From Reticulitermes lucifugus (Eukaryota > Arthropoda > Insecta > Blattodea > Rhinotermitidae), in assembly GCA_026260175.1 (NCBI GenBank), contig JAKCWW010000616.1, forward strand, positions 7,894-71,893: a stretch of DNA of 64,000 nucleotides. Direction: 5' to 3'. Below, in pieces: positions 1 to 11,559 of the stretch (its first letter is position 1; each line of letters opens with the position of its first letter). The notes beneath the pieces were generated by a model. It was not told the origin of the DNA. It saw only the letters and a program-made list of their open reading frames with translations, and made no database searches. The position numbers and the translations under genes are program-made.

Positions 1-529
1 TCTACGCGACTTCTTTCCTGGCCTCACCATATGTACGGAAACGGGCAACCAACTGGAACATGCTTGGTCCTTGTTGGAAATTCAAAACTGCTCTTCTGGT
101 AGACAAACTATATACTTTTATACAACCCGAAGGTTCAGTGTCGTGTTCATAATAACTAACTCACTGTTGGAACGTGTGCTGAATCAGTCGAATCCAGTCC
201 ACACATTCACAGCCTATTTGTATCAGATTATTTTAACGCCAAAATTCCGTCTCGCCCTTTCACGCTGTCGGTTTCAAAGAAGTATCCCAACAAAAATTCA
301 GTTTCCATTCCTTTTTTCCCAATCCCACTGTATCCCCCATTTTTTCACAGCTTTAACGATGTTACGTCACCCCTCCCAACCACGAAGTTTCGCTTCGTGT
401 AATGCCCACAAGTTGCCCACATAACTGCATCTTTTTCAAGAACACATATTTATCCCAGCCCAATGTTGTCAAAGGTAAGATAAAGGTGTTCCTGTGCTTA
501 ATACGTGTGACCACGCCATGCCAACGTAA
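1..529. other. No recognisable feature
   Basis: AT-rich sequence with short chance reading frames only. I saw no repeat, RNA gene or conserved protein motif. Confidence 0.5.
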
Positions 530-1061
530 GGCCGCGTCCAGACTTGAGCATTCTGCCGTAACGTAACAGGCATTCGCAGGTCTGGACGGTGTTGCTGTAA
601 CATTTGCTCTGCTCGGTTCGCTAAGCGGGCTGATCCACCCTGCTATCGGTTTTCCAGCGCGCATCAAAGGATGTTACGGTACGCCGCTAGAGCAAGTTCG
701 GACGTGTTTCTGTGCTCGCTGCAATCTTCGCGTCGAACTGATACTGGCACTTGTCCACCGTTCTGTTTCACAGTCAGTGTGCGGAGCTACAATGGAGTGG
801 ACGCAAGAAAATACTTTGGGCTTTATTGAGTTACACGAAAAAATGTTTGTTCTGTGGGATCCGAACCATCTCAAATATTATAACAAATTACACAAGCATC
901 TTCCCACCAGGAACAGCGAACAGCTAGTGGATCACAGCGCGCAGCCCGTTCTCCGGAATGCGTGCCATATTGTCCGAACCTACACCCCGGGTCGAGCATA
1001 ACTCCGCTCTTTTACGTTACGCTGTTACGTTGCGGCAGATTGCTCAAGTCTGGACGCGGCC
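530..1061 (+). mobile_element. PIF/Harbinger-like non-autonomous transposon (MITE)
   Basis: Terminal inverted repeats of about 42 bp face each other. The left end starts GGCCGCGTCCAGACTTGAGC at 530 and the right end is its near-perfect reverse complement, ending at 1061. The interior keeps the start of a MADF-domain reading frame (792-1001). PIF/Harbinger elements typically carry a MADF or Myb-like second gene beside the transposase, so an internally deleted Harbinger is the best explanation. No transposase is left. The three bases outside the ends (TAA left, ATA right) do not give a clean TWA duplication. A partial second copy of the terminal sequence occurs inside, near 572-706. The superfamily call rests on the MADF fragment plus the style of the ends. 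Confidence 0.7.
792..1001 (+). pseudogene. N-terminal fragment of MADF-domain protein inside the MITE
   Basis: The frame starts at ATG 792 with MEWTQENTLGFIELHEKMFV and continues LWDPNHLKYYNKLHK. This is the pattern of a MADF (Adf-1-type Myb/SANT-like) DNA-binding domain: an early tryptophan, a helix ending in the W of 'LWDP', then the 'YxNKxxK' segment. Homology stops at about residue 35, and the rest of the 69 codons reads into subterminal transposon sequence. The missing second and third helices mean it cannot form the domain. It is probably the remnant of the accessory DNA-binding protein of the parent element. A host gene is unlikely because both element ends enclose it. Confidence 0.65.
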
Positions 1062-1097
1062 ATACCTCCACGAATTTTTTATGTCGGTTGCAGTTGT

Positions 1098-1216
1098 TAG
1101 GGAGTGGTCAGGTTCATGTTGAGTCTCTTTACCCGTGGGAAAAGATAGCTGGTACACACTGAAAAGGAGGCTGGGTAGGTCATAGAGACTGACTGGGCGT
1201 TGTGAGCAGAAAAAAT
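1098..1216 (-). repeat. SINE-B fragment (internal part)
   Basis: Matches the body of the SINE-B family seen elsewhere in the window (compare 52268-52500): GGAGTGGTCAGG, then a degraded CCCGTGGGAAAAG block, then AGGAGGCTGGGTAGG. The tRNA-like head is missing. Orientation follows the complete copies, whose head lies at the high-coordinate end. Confidence 0.65.
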
Positions 1217-1334
1217 ATCGGTGTCTTTTCCGAAAATTTATTACCAAGCATTTGTACGTTATTATCTCATAACAAGAGACTTTGGTGTTTGTAAATATTC
1301 ATGTTTTTACATTTTAAGTCGGCTGTGTTCTTTG

Positions 1335-1440
1335 CTGTGTCTACCCTCATGATAGCGGAAGCAGGATCTGCTGAAACGTCCGTCAACTTTGCATGCCACG
1401 TGACAGTAATCGTCATAATCACGGCGCTGAGAACATAAAT
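1335..1440. repeat. Fragment of 'GAAACGTC' foldback family (class 3)
   Basis: Contains GCTGAAACGTCCGTCAA followed by ACAGTAATCGTCATAATCAC and GCGCTGAGAAC, which correspond to blocks recurring at 3340, 14150, 34870 and 48110. It is a degraded partial copy. Confidence 0.55.
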
Positions 1441-1857
1441 TGTCACTTTTACTTTTTGTTTGTGAGTTCTGCCCAATGGCCACACGTGTCCCAAGCACGA
1501 CACTAATGCCTTACTTTGTATTTTCAGATAACAAATTACGCTCGTTCCACTGCTTGCTTTTTAATGACGAAACACACGTCGACAGACTCCGGTATCAACG
1601 TAACCGCTGTTACGGTCAAGTGTCTCGTGAGCATCATTCCACCTGACAGCTGCTATGTCGGCGGTGGTCGCTCTGATACATGACACGATAATGTCAATCG
1701 TGGTAGTTCCTTTCGCCGCTCTTACTCCACGGACAGCTGAGCTCCGGTATGTTCCAAAATTACATCCGACGTCTCGGCCAGCCTGAATTGATTTTCCTAT
1801 TTCATACACCCGTATTTATAAAGCGACAAGTATAGTTAAGGAAAGCAGCATATTAAC

Positions 1858-2475
1858 GGGTTGACTGCTTGACTGACTGACTGACTAGTGGCTGAATTAA
1901 AAGACACTGATTAACCGACTAATTTGCTGACTGGTTGGGTGAATATCTTACTGACTTGATGAATGGCATAATGTGTTTTAGAATGGCTGACTGACTTGGT
2001 GAGTGGCTGAATGACTGACTAGCTTAACAGCTGGTTTGTTAACTTGATTAATGGCATATTGTGTTACTGACTGGCTGACTGACTTGATGAGTGTCTGAAG
2101 GACTGACTGGCTTAACAGCTGGTTTGTTGACTTGATGAATGGCACAATGTGTTATTGAATGGCTGACTAACTTGTTGAGTGGCTGAATCAGTGACTGGCT
2201 TAATAAGTGGTTTGTTCACTTGATGAATGGAATATTATGTTAGTGAATGGCTGACTGACTGGAAGAGTGGCTGAATGACTGACTGGCTTAAAAGTGGTTT
2301 ATTGACTTGATGAATGGCATAATATGTTACTGAATGGCTGACTGACTGGATGAGCGGCTGAATGAGTGACTGGCTTAACAGCTGGTTTGTTGACTTGATG
2401 AATGGCATAATATCTTACTGAGTGGCTGACTGCCTTGAAGAGTGACTGATTCACTGACTGACTGATTCAATGAGT
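1858..2475. repeat. Minisatellite, 88-bp unit, about 6-7 copies
   Basis: The block CTTAACAGCTGGTTTGTTGA recurs at 2023, 2111, 2199, 2287 and 2374, giving a period of 88, 88, 88 and 87 bp. Inside each unit CTGACTGACT and GATGAATGG sub-motifs form a shorter internal rhythm. Copies at the left edge are more degraded. Confidence 0.93.
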
Positions 2476-3339
2476 GAACATTTGTCCGGTGTTGGCTAAT
2501 TTCTGAGCAAATGTGCAATCAATTCCCTGCTGTTATGTAACCATGGGTTTCGTTACGGTCGTTTCAAAAGCTAACTACTGAACCCTATCGTAAAGCAGTT
2601 CATTACAGATCACAGCCTTCGAAACTTAGTATTTTTTATATAATGGTCCCTTGTAAGCACTATCATTACACATCCAACAACACTAAGGAATAATGTACGT
2701 AAAGTAAATTTTCGTTGCCAAGGCGCAGAAATGAAGTTATATATGTACACGTAAAACTCATTGTAGACGAGGATTAGCAGTCTCCACATCCTTAGTGACC
2801 TTTTGACGTGAAGGTCAAGAATAAACTCCAAGTGACGTTCTTAGAAATAAAATACCAGCCTTCCAACCCAAACACTCTTTAACTGGGCGAACACTGCTGT
2901 TTTTAGCCGTTTTCACGCTGCGCACGAGGTAGTCCGTTTAAGAACACTGAGAGAAGATGAGTGAAAGGAAATTCCTTTAAGAGTTGAAGGTAATTTGTGG
3001 TGCTTCAAGTACAGAAACAATGTGTTATAATAATCCAAACGAATCTACGAGCTTAGCGTCTGTAGTGTGGATGTAGGTGAGTCCTAGGGTGCGGAATTAG
3101 TCAACAGTGTGTTACTACCAGACGTGTCAAGGTAAGGGAAAAGCTCTGCTTAGCTCACAGCATTAAACGAGAGCGACTTGTGCGATGTTTTCAGACAAGA
3201 CGGTATGCGAAACAGCATGCAGTGAAGGTCTAACTCGCGGAAAGCGCGGACTGTTACACCATGGACATATTCTAAACTAGTGTCTGTAAAAGAACCCGGA
3301 ATGGAAGTCTACATTGGTACGAAATACTCTCACATGAAG
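2476..3339. other. No recognisable feature
   Basis: Unique-looking AT-rich sequence. Short frames on both strands lack domain motifs. Confidence 0.45.
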
Positions 3340-3570
3340 TTCTGTTTTAAAATTACTACTTTCTGAGATGTGATGCCGTTCAGACAGACAGACGTTTCAG
3401 AGGAACTGGCTGCCACAGTTTTAATGATAGAATTTTATACCCCGAAGATTTAAATAGCAAGATCCCTGAAACGTCGTTATATCTACCAGGCTAGATGGCA
3501 TCACCTTTTAGAAGACAGTAATCTTCACAATCACAGCCGTGAGAGCCTCAAATCTCGCGTGGTGAGTTTT
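3340..3570. repeat. Class 3 foldback repeat copy
   Basis: Left part TTCTGAGATGTGATGCCGTT and right part GGCATCACCTTTTAGAAG are inverted. Between them lie ACGTTTCAGAGGAAC and CCCTGAAACGTCG. The copy ends with the family signature CACAGCCGTGAGAGCCTC followed by AAATCTCGCG. The internal spacer is longer than in the other copies. Confidence 0.7.
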
Positions 3571-4489
3571 AATCTACACACTCCAAGGAGAAAGTTGTTT
3601 GTAGTTAGTGATGGCCAATACAAGAGATTTGCAATAAGACTGGCATGATAGTCCACGTCTACAGCAGAACCATTAAAACGTTTTTAAAGCAACCTACATC
3701 GATACCACTGAAGAAAAAGAATCAGGCCGATCAATGTTTGAAACCAATTGAATATCCCTCCTGGCGTCGTGACCTCCTGTATTATGGCAGGGAACGGCAG
3801 CTAATTACGAGCTCGAGCTATAGTACCACACAAAAACCTGCATATATTCATGATACTTTATTTTCTCAAGTTGGCAGTTAATCACAGAGTCCATTTCGGC
3901 CCCAATACATTAAGAGCAAAGAGGGAAAACAAAAGCCAGATGAAAGGAGGTGGTTCCATCTGCTGCGCAGTAAATAAAAGAGGGTATGTAGTAAGAAAGA
4001 AAGGAATCATTTCACCTCTTGTGTTTCTATAGTAACTGGACATCCAAGAATAAGAAATTATAACATGTAGGGCCTATCAATCGTCAGCGGGTCACGCAGC
4101 AGTCGTGTCCATGACAAGGCAAACAATGCTGTCTATTATGGAACAAGTAGTGCTCTGCTGCTTATCTTTCTCTTATTAGGTTGAAATAACTGAATGAAAT
4201 TATTTGCCACATAATACGTACTATTATGTTAAGAGTTTCGAGGATTAATATAGGCAGTAAAGCTGAAAAATTTTACGTTAGGATGCAAATACACAAAGGT
4301 ACTAGATAATGATCACCGGCGAACAAATTAATAATAATTTGCACGAAGCACTGGACGACATGTTATTCCTTTCTTGTGAATCCAGGTGCGTGGTCAGTTT
4401 GAGCCATGTAAGATCTGTGCCAGCATGAGTGGAGAAGATATTCTTTGGCCCTCTTTCTACGAAGTTCTTCAACTCTCACGGATTATGCC
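3571..4489. other. No recognisable feature
   Basis: No repeats or homology seen. A 78-codon frame at 3645-3881 has no recognisable domain. Confidence 0.4.
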
Positions 4490-4755
4490 ATAAAGCAAGA
4501 AATGATGTTTTGGAACGGGAGGGCAACGATTGCAGGAAATAGTGTCTTGGAACGACAGTGCAATGAGAGCAGGAAGTGACGTTTTGGAAAGCCAGAGTAG
4601 TGACTGTAGGATATGGTGTCTTGGAAGAACAAAGCAGTGACTGAAGGATATGGTATCATTGAATAATAGGGCGGAGACTGCAGGAAATTGTGTCTTGGAA
4701 AGGAAGAACAGCGACTGCAATAAGTGGTGTCTTGGAACGAGGGCAGCGATTACAC
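4490..4755. repeat. Minisatellite, 37-bp unit, 7 copies
   Basis: The anchor TGTCTTGG (or TGTTTTGG) recurs at 4506, 4543, 4580, 4617, 4654, 4691 and 4728, spaced exactly 37 bp each time. Units diverge by substitutions only, so the array seems to have aged without length slippage. Confidence 0.93.
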
Positions 4756-6249
4756 GAAGTCTCTTGACGGTACTCTCAGCTCTAATGAAATACGCGGATG
4801 TTCACAATGCATCTCGTAATATCTTTATAAATCCGCCACACTCTCATGATGAAGGAGATACACAAATTTGTGTACAGTAACATGAATTTCCAAGTTTTGT
4901 ATGATTCTCACTATAAACATCCATTATTTCTGTATACAACTTTAATAGATCGGTTTTTGAAATGGAGATACTGTTTATTGTGATTTACGAAGTTAATGTT
5001 GACATATTCCTTAGATGAAATCTCATCAGAGCACTGACAAAGAGTTTCAACTTAAAGTAAGCTCGTGTCACAAAACCTCTAGAACGACAACTTGGAAGGC
5101 ACTTATGCGGACTGAGAGCTCGTCAAAATCGCCTGAGGCCTTAGCCGAAAGCAAATGCCAATCAGCAGGCCAGACAGCGAACACTTTTCGACTATCCTAA
5201 TTGCGGTTTTCTGCGACTTTCCTCAGTTGTAAGACGAAGACCGGGGTAAAAATAAAAGACGGGGCAAGGCCCGCAGTTCCACTTGGCCTTCAGCCAACGT
5301 TACTTCCGGAGATCACAAAGGCGACCGGGGCACTCTGGGTCCGAACTCAGACATCTATTAAAAAAATTAATTCCCCCCTCCCCTCCAAAAAGGACATTAA
5401 TATTTGTAGTGGAAGCCCTCCGCAAGATCATGTCAAGCTCTCAGACAACAAGGAAAAGTAATCAGAATGAGCAAAATTCCCGCTACACTTAAAAGATTTC
5501 CGTGTCAGAATCCAGCAATGGATCTCCTGCGCAGGAATGGCTAAACGAACCAAAGAACGTCGACTCGCGCTTCGCGCTCTTCTGCTTGTTGGTGGTTGTT
5601 CTCTTTTTGCAGAGGTTAAGCGACGAAGCTTAAGATTAATAGGTGATTCATTTGTGAAGCTTGTGATATTGGGTGATTTTCTGTTCATTTAACGATTTTT
5701 GAACTGCGTGTTAGGCTACACAGCATCTAACTGTAAGGTCACTTGAATGGACGTAAAGCATTACTCTTTAACCAAACGTACTTTTCTTTGTTAATTTTCT
5801 TCTTGTATGGTGGGAGAAACTTAGAAAAACAACAAAATAATTTCATAATTTAGAACCTGAAACCTTCATGAAACAGAAATGATAACCACACAACTGAGCC
5901 ATTCGGTGAGAAACGTGGAAATTGGAAGTGAAAAGCAAATGATATGTGGAGGAATTCGGTGTTCAAAATTCATTCCCTGTACTTATAAATGAAAAAGGTG
6001 GTGTTCCTGCGTAAGTGTAATGTAACGAAACATAATGTATTACACAGAATACAAATAACATACCAAATAAGTCCCTATTCCACAAACTTAAATAATAGTG
6101 ACTTTTATTAATGCATTTTCAGTACACCATTCACAATGAATGTAGCCTAAGAACGCGTGACAGAAAGAGCACTTAAAATCCAAGCGAAAAACCAGGGAGG
6201 TGATAGAGAATTCAGAATACTATACTTGGCGATAAACTAATTATGTACG
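4756..6249. other. Mostly unannotated sequence
   Basis: Apart from a small basic frame (next entry) I see no repeat, RNA gene or domain. Confidence 0.4.
5538..5692 (+). pseudogene. Short basic reading frame, possible transposase N-terminus
   Basis: A 51-codon frame from ATG 5538 begins MAKRTKERRLALRALLLVGG. The basic, leucine-rich start is loosely like the N-terminus of Harbinger (HARBI1-type) transposases. No terminal repeats or catalytic motifs accompany it. It may equally be a chance frame, and I assign no function. Confidence 0.2.
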
Positions 6250-6444
6250 TGAGAAGCAGAAGGGTGTAAGTCTAATTTTTTCATATTTGAGATAATACAT
6301 CATTTCGTAGACCAGTATGTCACTTACTGCTCTTTAATTCTTGGTTCAGCTACACTGGGACATCTGAAAGAGCTCTTAATTCTAAGAAAAAAGAGCCATT
6401 ATCTCAAATATGAAAAAACTGGACTCACGCCCTTCTGCTTCTCA
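6250..6444. mobile_element. MITE with about 45-bp terminal inverted repeats
   Basis: The left end TGAGAAGCAGAAGGGTGTAA at 6250 is the inverse of the right end, which finishes CCCTTCTGCTTCTCA at 6444. The similarity continues through TTTTTTCATATTTGAGATAA. The 195-bp element has about 100 bp of unrelated interior and no coding capacity. I see no clear target-site duplication, so the superfamily is undetermined. Confidence 0.82.
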
Positions 6445-8030
6445 GGTCCAGAATTCATGGTTTGCATAATAATAAAATAAACAGGGGCTTTGTGAACATG
6501 CTGCGTAGTGCTGTCCAAGTTCGAATGTTTATACAACAGCAAAAACTGAACTTCATGTTCATGAAAAACTAAAGAGAACTAATTAAATTCGGGGAACGTT
6601 AGATACAATTCAGTATTGAATACCTAAGGGACTAACAATTAAAATAATGGAACATAAGACATAATTCTACTTGTTTATTTACATGAATGTGAAACTCACT
6701 CTCTCACCCTACTAGAAGAAGGGATGTAAGTGTATTTAAGATAAGAGGGCTCAGAAAAAATGTCAGCCTAAAAGACAGGAAGTAGTTTAACATTGGAGTG
6801 TAGAATTATACAGAGTGTACCTTTAATCATCTCCCCGAGCAGATGGAAATACGAGTACAGTAAAGCAAGGCGATCCGGCCGCTTGTTACAAGGTTTCATG
6901 TAGGCTGCAAACTGACTCTATAGCCCAATTGTGTCACGTCTTTCGTACAAAGGAGGTCATTGCGTCAGAAAAATGTGTTTTGTTGATCAAAGAGTGTTCA
7001 TTTCAATGCTTTTGCAAAGCATGTGTCAGGGAAAAATTTCGCCGAAAGTTTGTAAGAACTATACATCCCCAACAGTGCTGTACAAAACAACACACATAAT
7101 CCCGGAAAACTACCGAATCAACGCTTCAGTGCTGGACAAAAACAAAATACGATCATGTATTTCTGAATGATGAATGGTTTACAGCAAGTAGGGGCGCAAG
7201 CAGCCAAAATAACGGATATTCGTACTAAGAAAATCCCCATTCAGTTCGTCAAGTTTCCTTCACGTGACTTTAAAGTGCTATTAGTGCGCGCGCGCAAAAT
7301 CGTGTCCTGTGTTTTTGGGAGAAACAAATCCCGACAATTACGTTAAATTTATATTAACACAATTGTTCAGGAAATTAACAGAAGAAGAGAAATTGTAGGC
7401 CAGTTCTCATTCTTTGCTGGAACTGAAAGATAAATTTCGAAGAGAAACTGCCAATATTTCAACAAAAGAGCTCCATCTTGTGTCGATCAATATTTTGATA
7501 TGTTGTAAAGCCTGCTTATAAGCTGGAGGTCAGCATTTTGAGAATCTTCGATTAAATAAAGTGTAAACTGTAAGGGTAAAACGGGCTATAAACTCCCAGC
7601 GGATGTAAGCTTCATATGGGATGAAGCTGTTGCGACAGCTCTCGTGCTGAGAGCAGACGCTGGTGACTCGCTCTGTAATGCAGTGATAAGGTTCATATAT
7701 AGTACTGCTGTTATTACATCAAAGATGAGATGTACAGGGCATATAGAGTGTTACGGAATATAAACAATAGATAGTCTAAGTTGAAAAAGCCAGAAGGTTA
7801 ATGTGGTGAGATTGAAGGTTCTGCACTGCAAGAAAAATGAAAAGCCAATGAAATTAAACAGAGAATATACCCACCACATCTGCGTATGACATTTAAATTT
7901 AACCTGTCGGAAAATGGTACGCAAGTAACAACACAGTGCCACAAATTACCCGCAATTGTGAAGTGAAAATCAGGACAGTATAACACAGGATATTATACAT
8001 GTGAATTTAAATCCAGGCAAAAGTAGCACA
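6445..8030. other. No recognisable feature
   Basis: AT-rich unique-looking sequence. A short alternating CG tract lies near 7288. Confidence 0.4.
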
Positions 8031-8051
8031 CAAGAAGAAGAAGAAGAAGAT
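8031..8051 (+). repeat. (AAG)n microsatellite
   Basis: Seven tandem AAG-type triplets immediately precede the LINE fragment. Confidence 0.9.
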
Positions 8052-8525
8052 TCTTTTCACCTGCAGTTTGGACTTAAATTTAAGGAAGAAACTAATTAAA
8101 TTCTACATTTTGAGCAAAGCTTTGTATGGTGCTGATAACTGGACACTTCGGAAAGTAGCCTACATTAGAAGTACCTTGAAACTTTTGAAATTTGATGCTG
8201 GAGAAGGATGGAGCAGATCAGTCGTACTGATCGTGTGAAAAATGAAGAAGTTTTACATAAAATCAAGAAGGAAAGGAACATACTACATATAATTAAAAGG
8301 AGGAAGGCTAATTGGATTGGTCACATCTTGCGTAGTAACTGCCTTCTAAACCACGTTATTGAAAGGCAGATAGAAGGAAGAATATAAGTGCCGGGAAGGC
8401 GAGCAACAAGAAGTAAGCAGCTACTGGATGACCTTCAAGATGTGAGAAGATACTGGAAATTGAAAGAGGAAGCACTGGATCACAATGTGTGGAGAACCTA
8501 ATTTGGAAGGGGCAAAGGCCTGTCG
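8052..8525 (+). pseudogene. LINE reverse transcriptase, C-terminal fragment (5' truncated)
   Basis: Translation gives 'LDLNLRKKLIKFYILSKALY' and 'GADNWTLRKV', then in shifted frames a 'WIGHILR-NCLLNHVIER' block and a 'KQLLDDLQDVRRYWKLKEEA' block ending 'LDHNVWRT'. This is the post-RT C-terminus of a non-LTR retrotransposon: a tyrosine/tryptophan-rich segment, then the 'IGHILR' motif, then a basic linker. Several frameshifts and stops are present, so it is dead. The same family occurs on the other strand at 57553-58115. The RT catalytic YxDD region and any endonuclease are missing because of 5' truncation. I cannot name the clade safely. Confidence 0.85.
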
Positions 8526-8611
8526 TAAGACATTACGTATTAAATGATGAATTAGAGAGGAAGAGGTACTTTTCTAAGTTACCTAAGTATCATGCACTCT
8601 CTGAGAAAATG

Positions 8612-9130
8612 TCAGGGATTCCAGCACCATATCACCGTCTGGGATACTGTTCTTAGAGTTCTAAGCAATATACAACTTTCCAACATCGTTTTCTCAGTGA
8701 TCTGAGCACACCACCTTCTAAAGTCTTCTTATTGGTGAAGAGACTACCGCACCATCCTATACGAAAACGAACATAGAGATTAGAGCACCATACCATCCTC
8801 CAGGATAACGCTCTTGTGATCTGCGCAACATACTACTTTCTAAGATATTGTTCTTAGTGTTCTGAACACCATGCCATCTGCTAGTTTATTGTTCTTAGTG
8901 TTCATAACACCACATTCCATTCTAGTATCTTGGCCTTAGTGTTCTGAGCACCATATGATCCTCTAGAATCTGTTGTTGCTTACCTGGGCACCATACAACC
9001 CTCTGGAATCCGGCTTCCAGTGGTCAGAGCACCCTACCACGTTCTAGGACCTTGTCTTTGTAATCTGTACACCCTAAGACCTTACAGGGCCCTGCTCTTA
9101 GTGATATCAGCACCACATCACCCTCTAGGG
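8612..9130. repeat. Minisatellite, 41-bp unit, left part (about 12 copies)
   Basis: The core GAGCACCATACCA recurs about every 41 bp (for example 8785, 8948, 8988, 9029), with consensus segments GTTCTTAGTGATCTGAGCAC and CCCTCTAGGA. The array continues after the inserted hAT element. Confidence 0.9.
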
Positions 9131-9572
9131 TGGTCTCGCTCAAGCCGCAGCTCGCAGGTAACATGTTGCCCGTGACACAGCGTTACGTTGCCAGCGGAGA
9201 CATTTGAAATGAGGAAAGGTCTTTTAACTCTTACCTGGCAAAGCCGATACAGAACGCCTAAGTGATTTTGAGAACTTATAAGCTGTTTATTTATGAAGAC
9301 ATACAGAGCTTTACAAATACATTTTGTAAAGTTCTGCTAAAAATAGCGATACCTTACTCTAGGTTTTGGATTGCATTTTTTTATAAATGCTTCGTATTAT
9401 TATAAGTATATTTTATTGTACATGATGTATAGACAAATACACATAAAATTATATATACAATTATACGAATACTTAGCCATTCTTTATCCTGTGTCTTGAA
9501 TTTCATGTTGCCCGCATGCAGACCTGGTTTTGCCGAAGTTGCCCGCAACACATTAAAGGTTGAGCAGGCCTG
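9131..9572. mobile_element. hAT-type MITE inserted in the 41-bp array
   Basis: The left end TGGTCTCGCTCAAGC and the inverted right end CAGGCCTGCTCAACC (reading inward from 9572) share 9 of 15 positions. Immediately outside lie CTCTAGGG (9123-9130) and CTCTAGGA (9573-9580), an 8-bp target duplication with one mismatch. Eight bases is the hAT hallmark. Subterminal TGTTGCCCG blocks occur at both ends. The 442-bp interior has no transposase frame. The duplicated target is part of the minisatellite unit, so insertion came after array growth. Confidence 0.82.
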
Positions 9573-9870
9573 CTCTAGGACAAAATTCCGAGCGATCTGA
9601 GCACACCATCTTCTAGGACTCTGGTTTTCGTTATCTGCACACCACGCAACCATCCGTGATCCTGTTCTTAGTTATCTGAGCACCATACCGCCCGCTGGGG
9701 TTCTGTTCTTTGTGGTTAGAGCATTATACCACCTTCCAGGATCACATTCTTATTTATCTGACCACTAAACCACATTCTGATGTCTTGTCCTTGGTGACCT
9801 GCGCAAAATACAACCCCTTGTAATCCTTGACCTGCATACCACACCACACTCTGGGATAAATGTGCCTATA
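9573..9870. repeat. Minisatellite, 41-bp unit, right part (about 7 copies)
   Basis: Continuation of the array with GCACACCATC, GCACACCACG and GCACCATACC at about 9600, 9640 and 9680. The last copies are degraded. Confidence 0.88.
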
Positions 9871-10184
9871 TTATATTGGTTAATTATATTTCGAACACTG
9901 TCTCCATGATCGATTGCATGGCTCTAGACTGAAGACAGCTCTCTGTAGAATCCTATTCTGCCTAATATTGAAGGCGAAAATCCTTCCGTTTGTAACGAGA
10001 AGGAAAAATACGAAGGCCATGTAACATGAATCCAATCAATTTACAATAAATTGAAATGGCGGTAGTACTATTTACGAAGATAACAATATGAAAATCAGTC
10101 ATGCAGGAATTCCATAAAAAGTCCACATATTCTATTCCTCGTGCGCGACAGACACGAACTACATATGGATCTGAGAGATAATAA

Positions 10185-10246
10185 ACAGCGGCAACAGCAA
10201 CAACTTCACCTACACCAAAAACGACGACAACAACAACACGACACCA

Positions 10247-10277
<31 letters not shown>

Positions 10278-10335
10278 CAACAACAACAACAGAGACGAAA
10301 AAATAATTCAATAACAATAATTGTTGTTGTTGTAA
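10185..10335. repeat. CAN-repeat microsatellite with inverted TTG tract
   Basis: A run of CAG triplets (10246-10267) followed by CAA triplets (10268-10290) is faced by a TTG run at 10320-10333. CAA and TTG can pair into a hairpin. On the minus strand the tract reads as poly-cysteine, which is low complexity rather than a gene. About 650 bp of unannotated sequence follows. Confidence 0.9.
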
Positions 10336-11035
10336 TGGTGAACATTTTAAAGTGTAGACCATCCACAAATTTTCGATCGAAATCCATCCCGTTGCTTCCT
10401 ATATAAAACAGTTAGACGTACAGAACAAACGAGTTCTTCATTGTACTTTAATTTTGTGCGCGTTAAGCAAATAACGCTAAAACGACGGGTTGCTAACATT
10501 AAAAGCGCTTAACTGTTACAGCTTCTTTAATAAATAAATATCCCACGCCCAAACACAGAGCGATAAATTCGACCCTCGTCACGAAAGAAAGTAAATTCAT
10601 TAGGAACGAATCTAAACACTATACTTATGTGTGGGACTATGATTATGTGTTACTACAAAGAGCATGTACCTTGAAATAAGTTAATTATACGTAGTAGAAG
10701 GAAGCAAGAGTAAAAAAGTGTACATGCAAATACTTCAGTATGTCCTGACGGGTAAGTCTGTAAGATGGATGTCTTGATTAGGAGGCCTCACAATATGCAA
10801 TTACACATTTACGTAATAACGCGGACACTGACTGTGTAAAGTAAGGCACACACTGATATAAAAAGTCAGCACATGAATTGCTTGCAGAACAGAAGTCAAT
10901 GACAAAAGGAAACTTTAAATTGTGCCAATCTTACAATGTAACAGGACGTACCACGAACTAAGTGAAATTTCTGTTGTTGAATTCTGAAGTGTGTGTTTGT
11001 GTATGAGTGTGTGTAATAATTTAAAAAGAAAGGAA

Positions 11036-11260
11036 TTCCCGTTCGGGGTCTAAGCAGCGTACTGCCTTCAACTGCTCGAACCTACGACTGTGTGTTCGAT
11101 TCCCACTAGGGACAAGGACGTATGTCCGGGTATTTCTGAGTTTATCTCATACAGCGTAGGGGAAAAACTTCTTAAGCGCTGATCCCTCTCCAAGGAATCT
11201 TGCCAAAACCTAATTCTGAATTGAAGTAGACTCAATTCCTAAAGTAAAAATTATAACAAG
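11036..11260 (+). mobile_element. tRNA-derived SINE (third family)
   Basis: A tRNA-like head contains an A-box-like segment GTCTAAGCAGCGTACTGCC and a B-box TGTTCGATTCCCAC. A body of about 150 bp follows (GGACAAGGACGTATGTCCGG, TGATCCCTCTCCAAGGAATC). Spacing of the boxes fits an internal RNA polymerase III promoter. The family differs from SINE-A and SINE-B. No other copy is seen in the window. Confidence 0.6.
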
Positions 11261-11559
11261 AAAAATATTAATTTTCATTACGAAAGGTTGCTCCATTACT
11301 ATCTTAGACAAAATTAACTTTGAGTTTTATAAAACAGTCGTACAGTCAAGCACAAGCCAAGCCCTTAGTCCCTTGTGACTCAGAAGGAATCGTACTGCAT
11401 CCTACATTTCCGCGACCACTCGTTTCGTATATGAACGTTCTTTGAGGAGTCAATTTTGGTTCACTCGCAGATTTATTATATCATGCTTGCATTCTTTCTT
11501 CATGTTGTACTGTTATGTGCATCGTCATAAAAGCTTCTGTGTAAGAAACATCGTTATAA
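11261..11559. other. No recognisable feature
   Basis: Short unannotated spacer. Confidence 0.4.

Noticed and set aside
9962-10387. Minus-strand frame with poly-cysteine
   Set aside because: Produced by the CAG/CAA microsatellite, not a protein.
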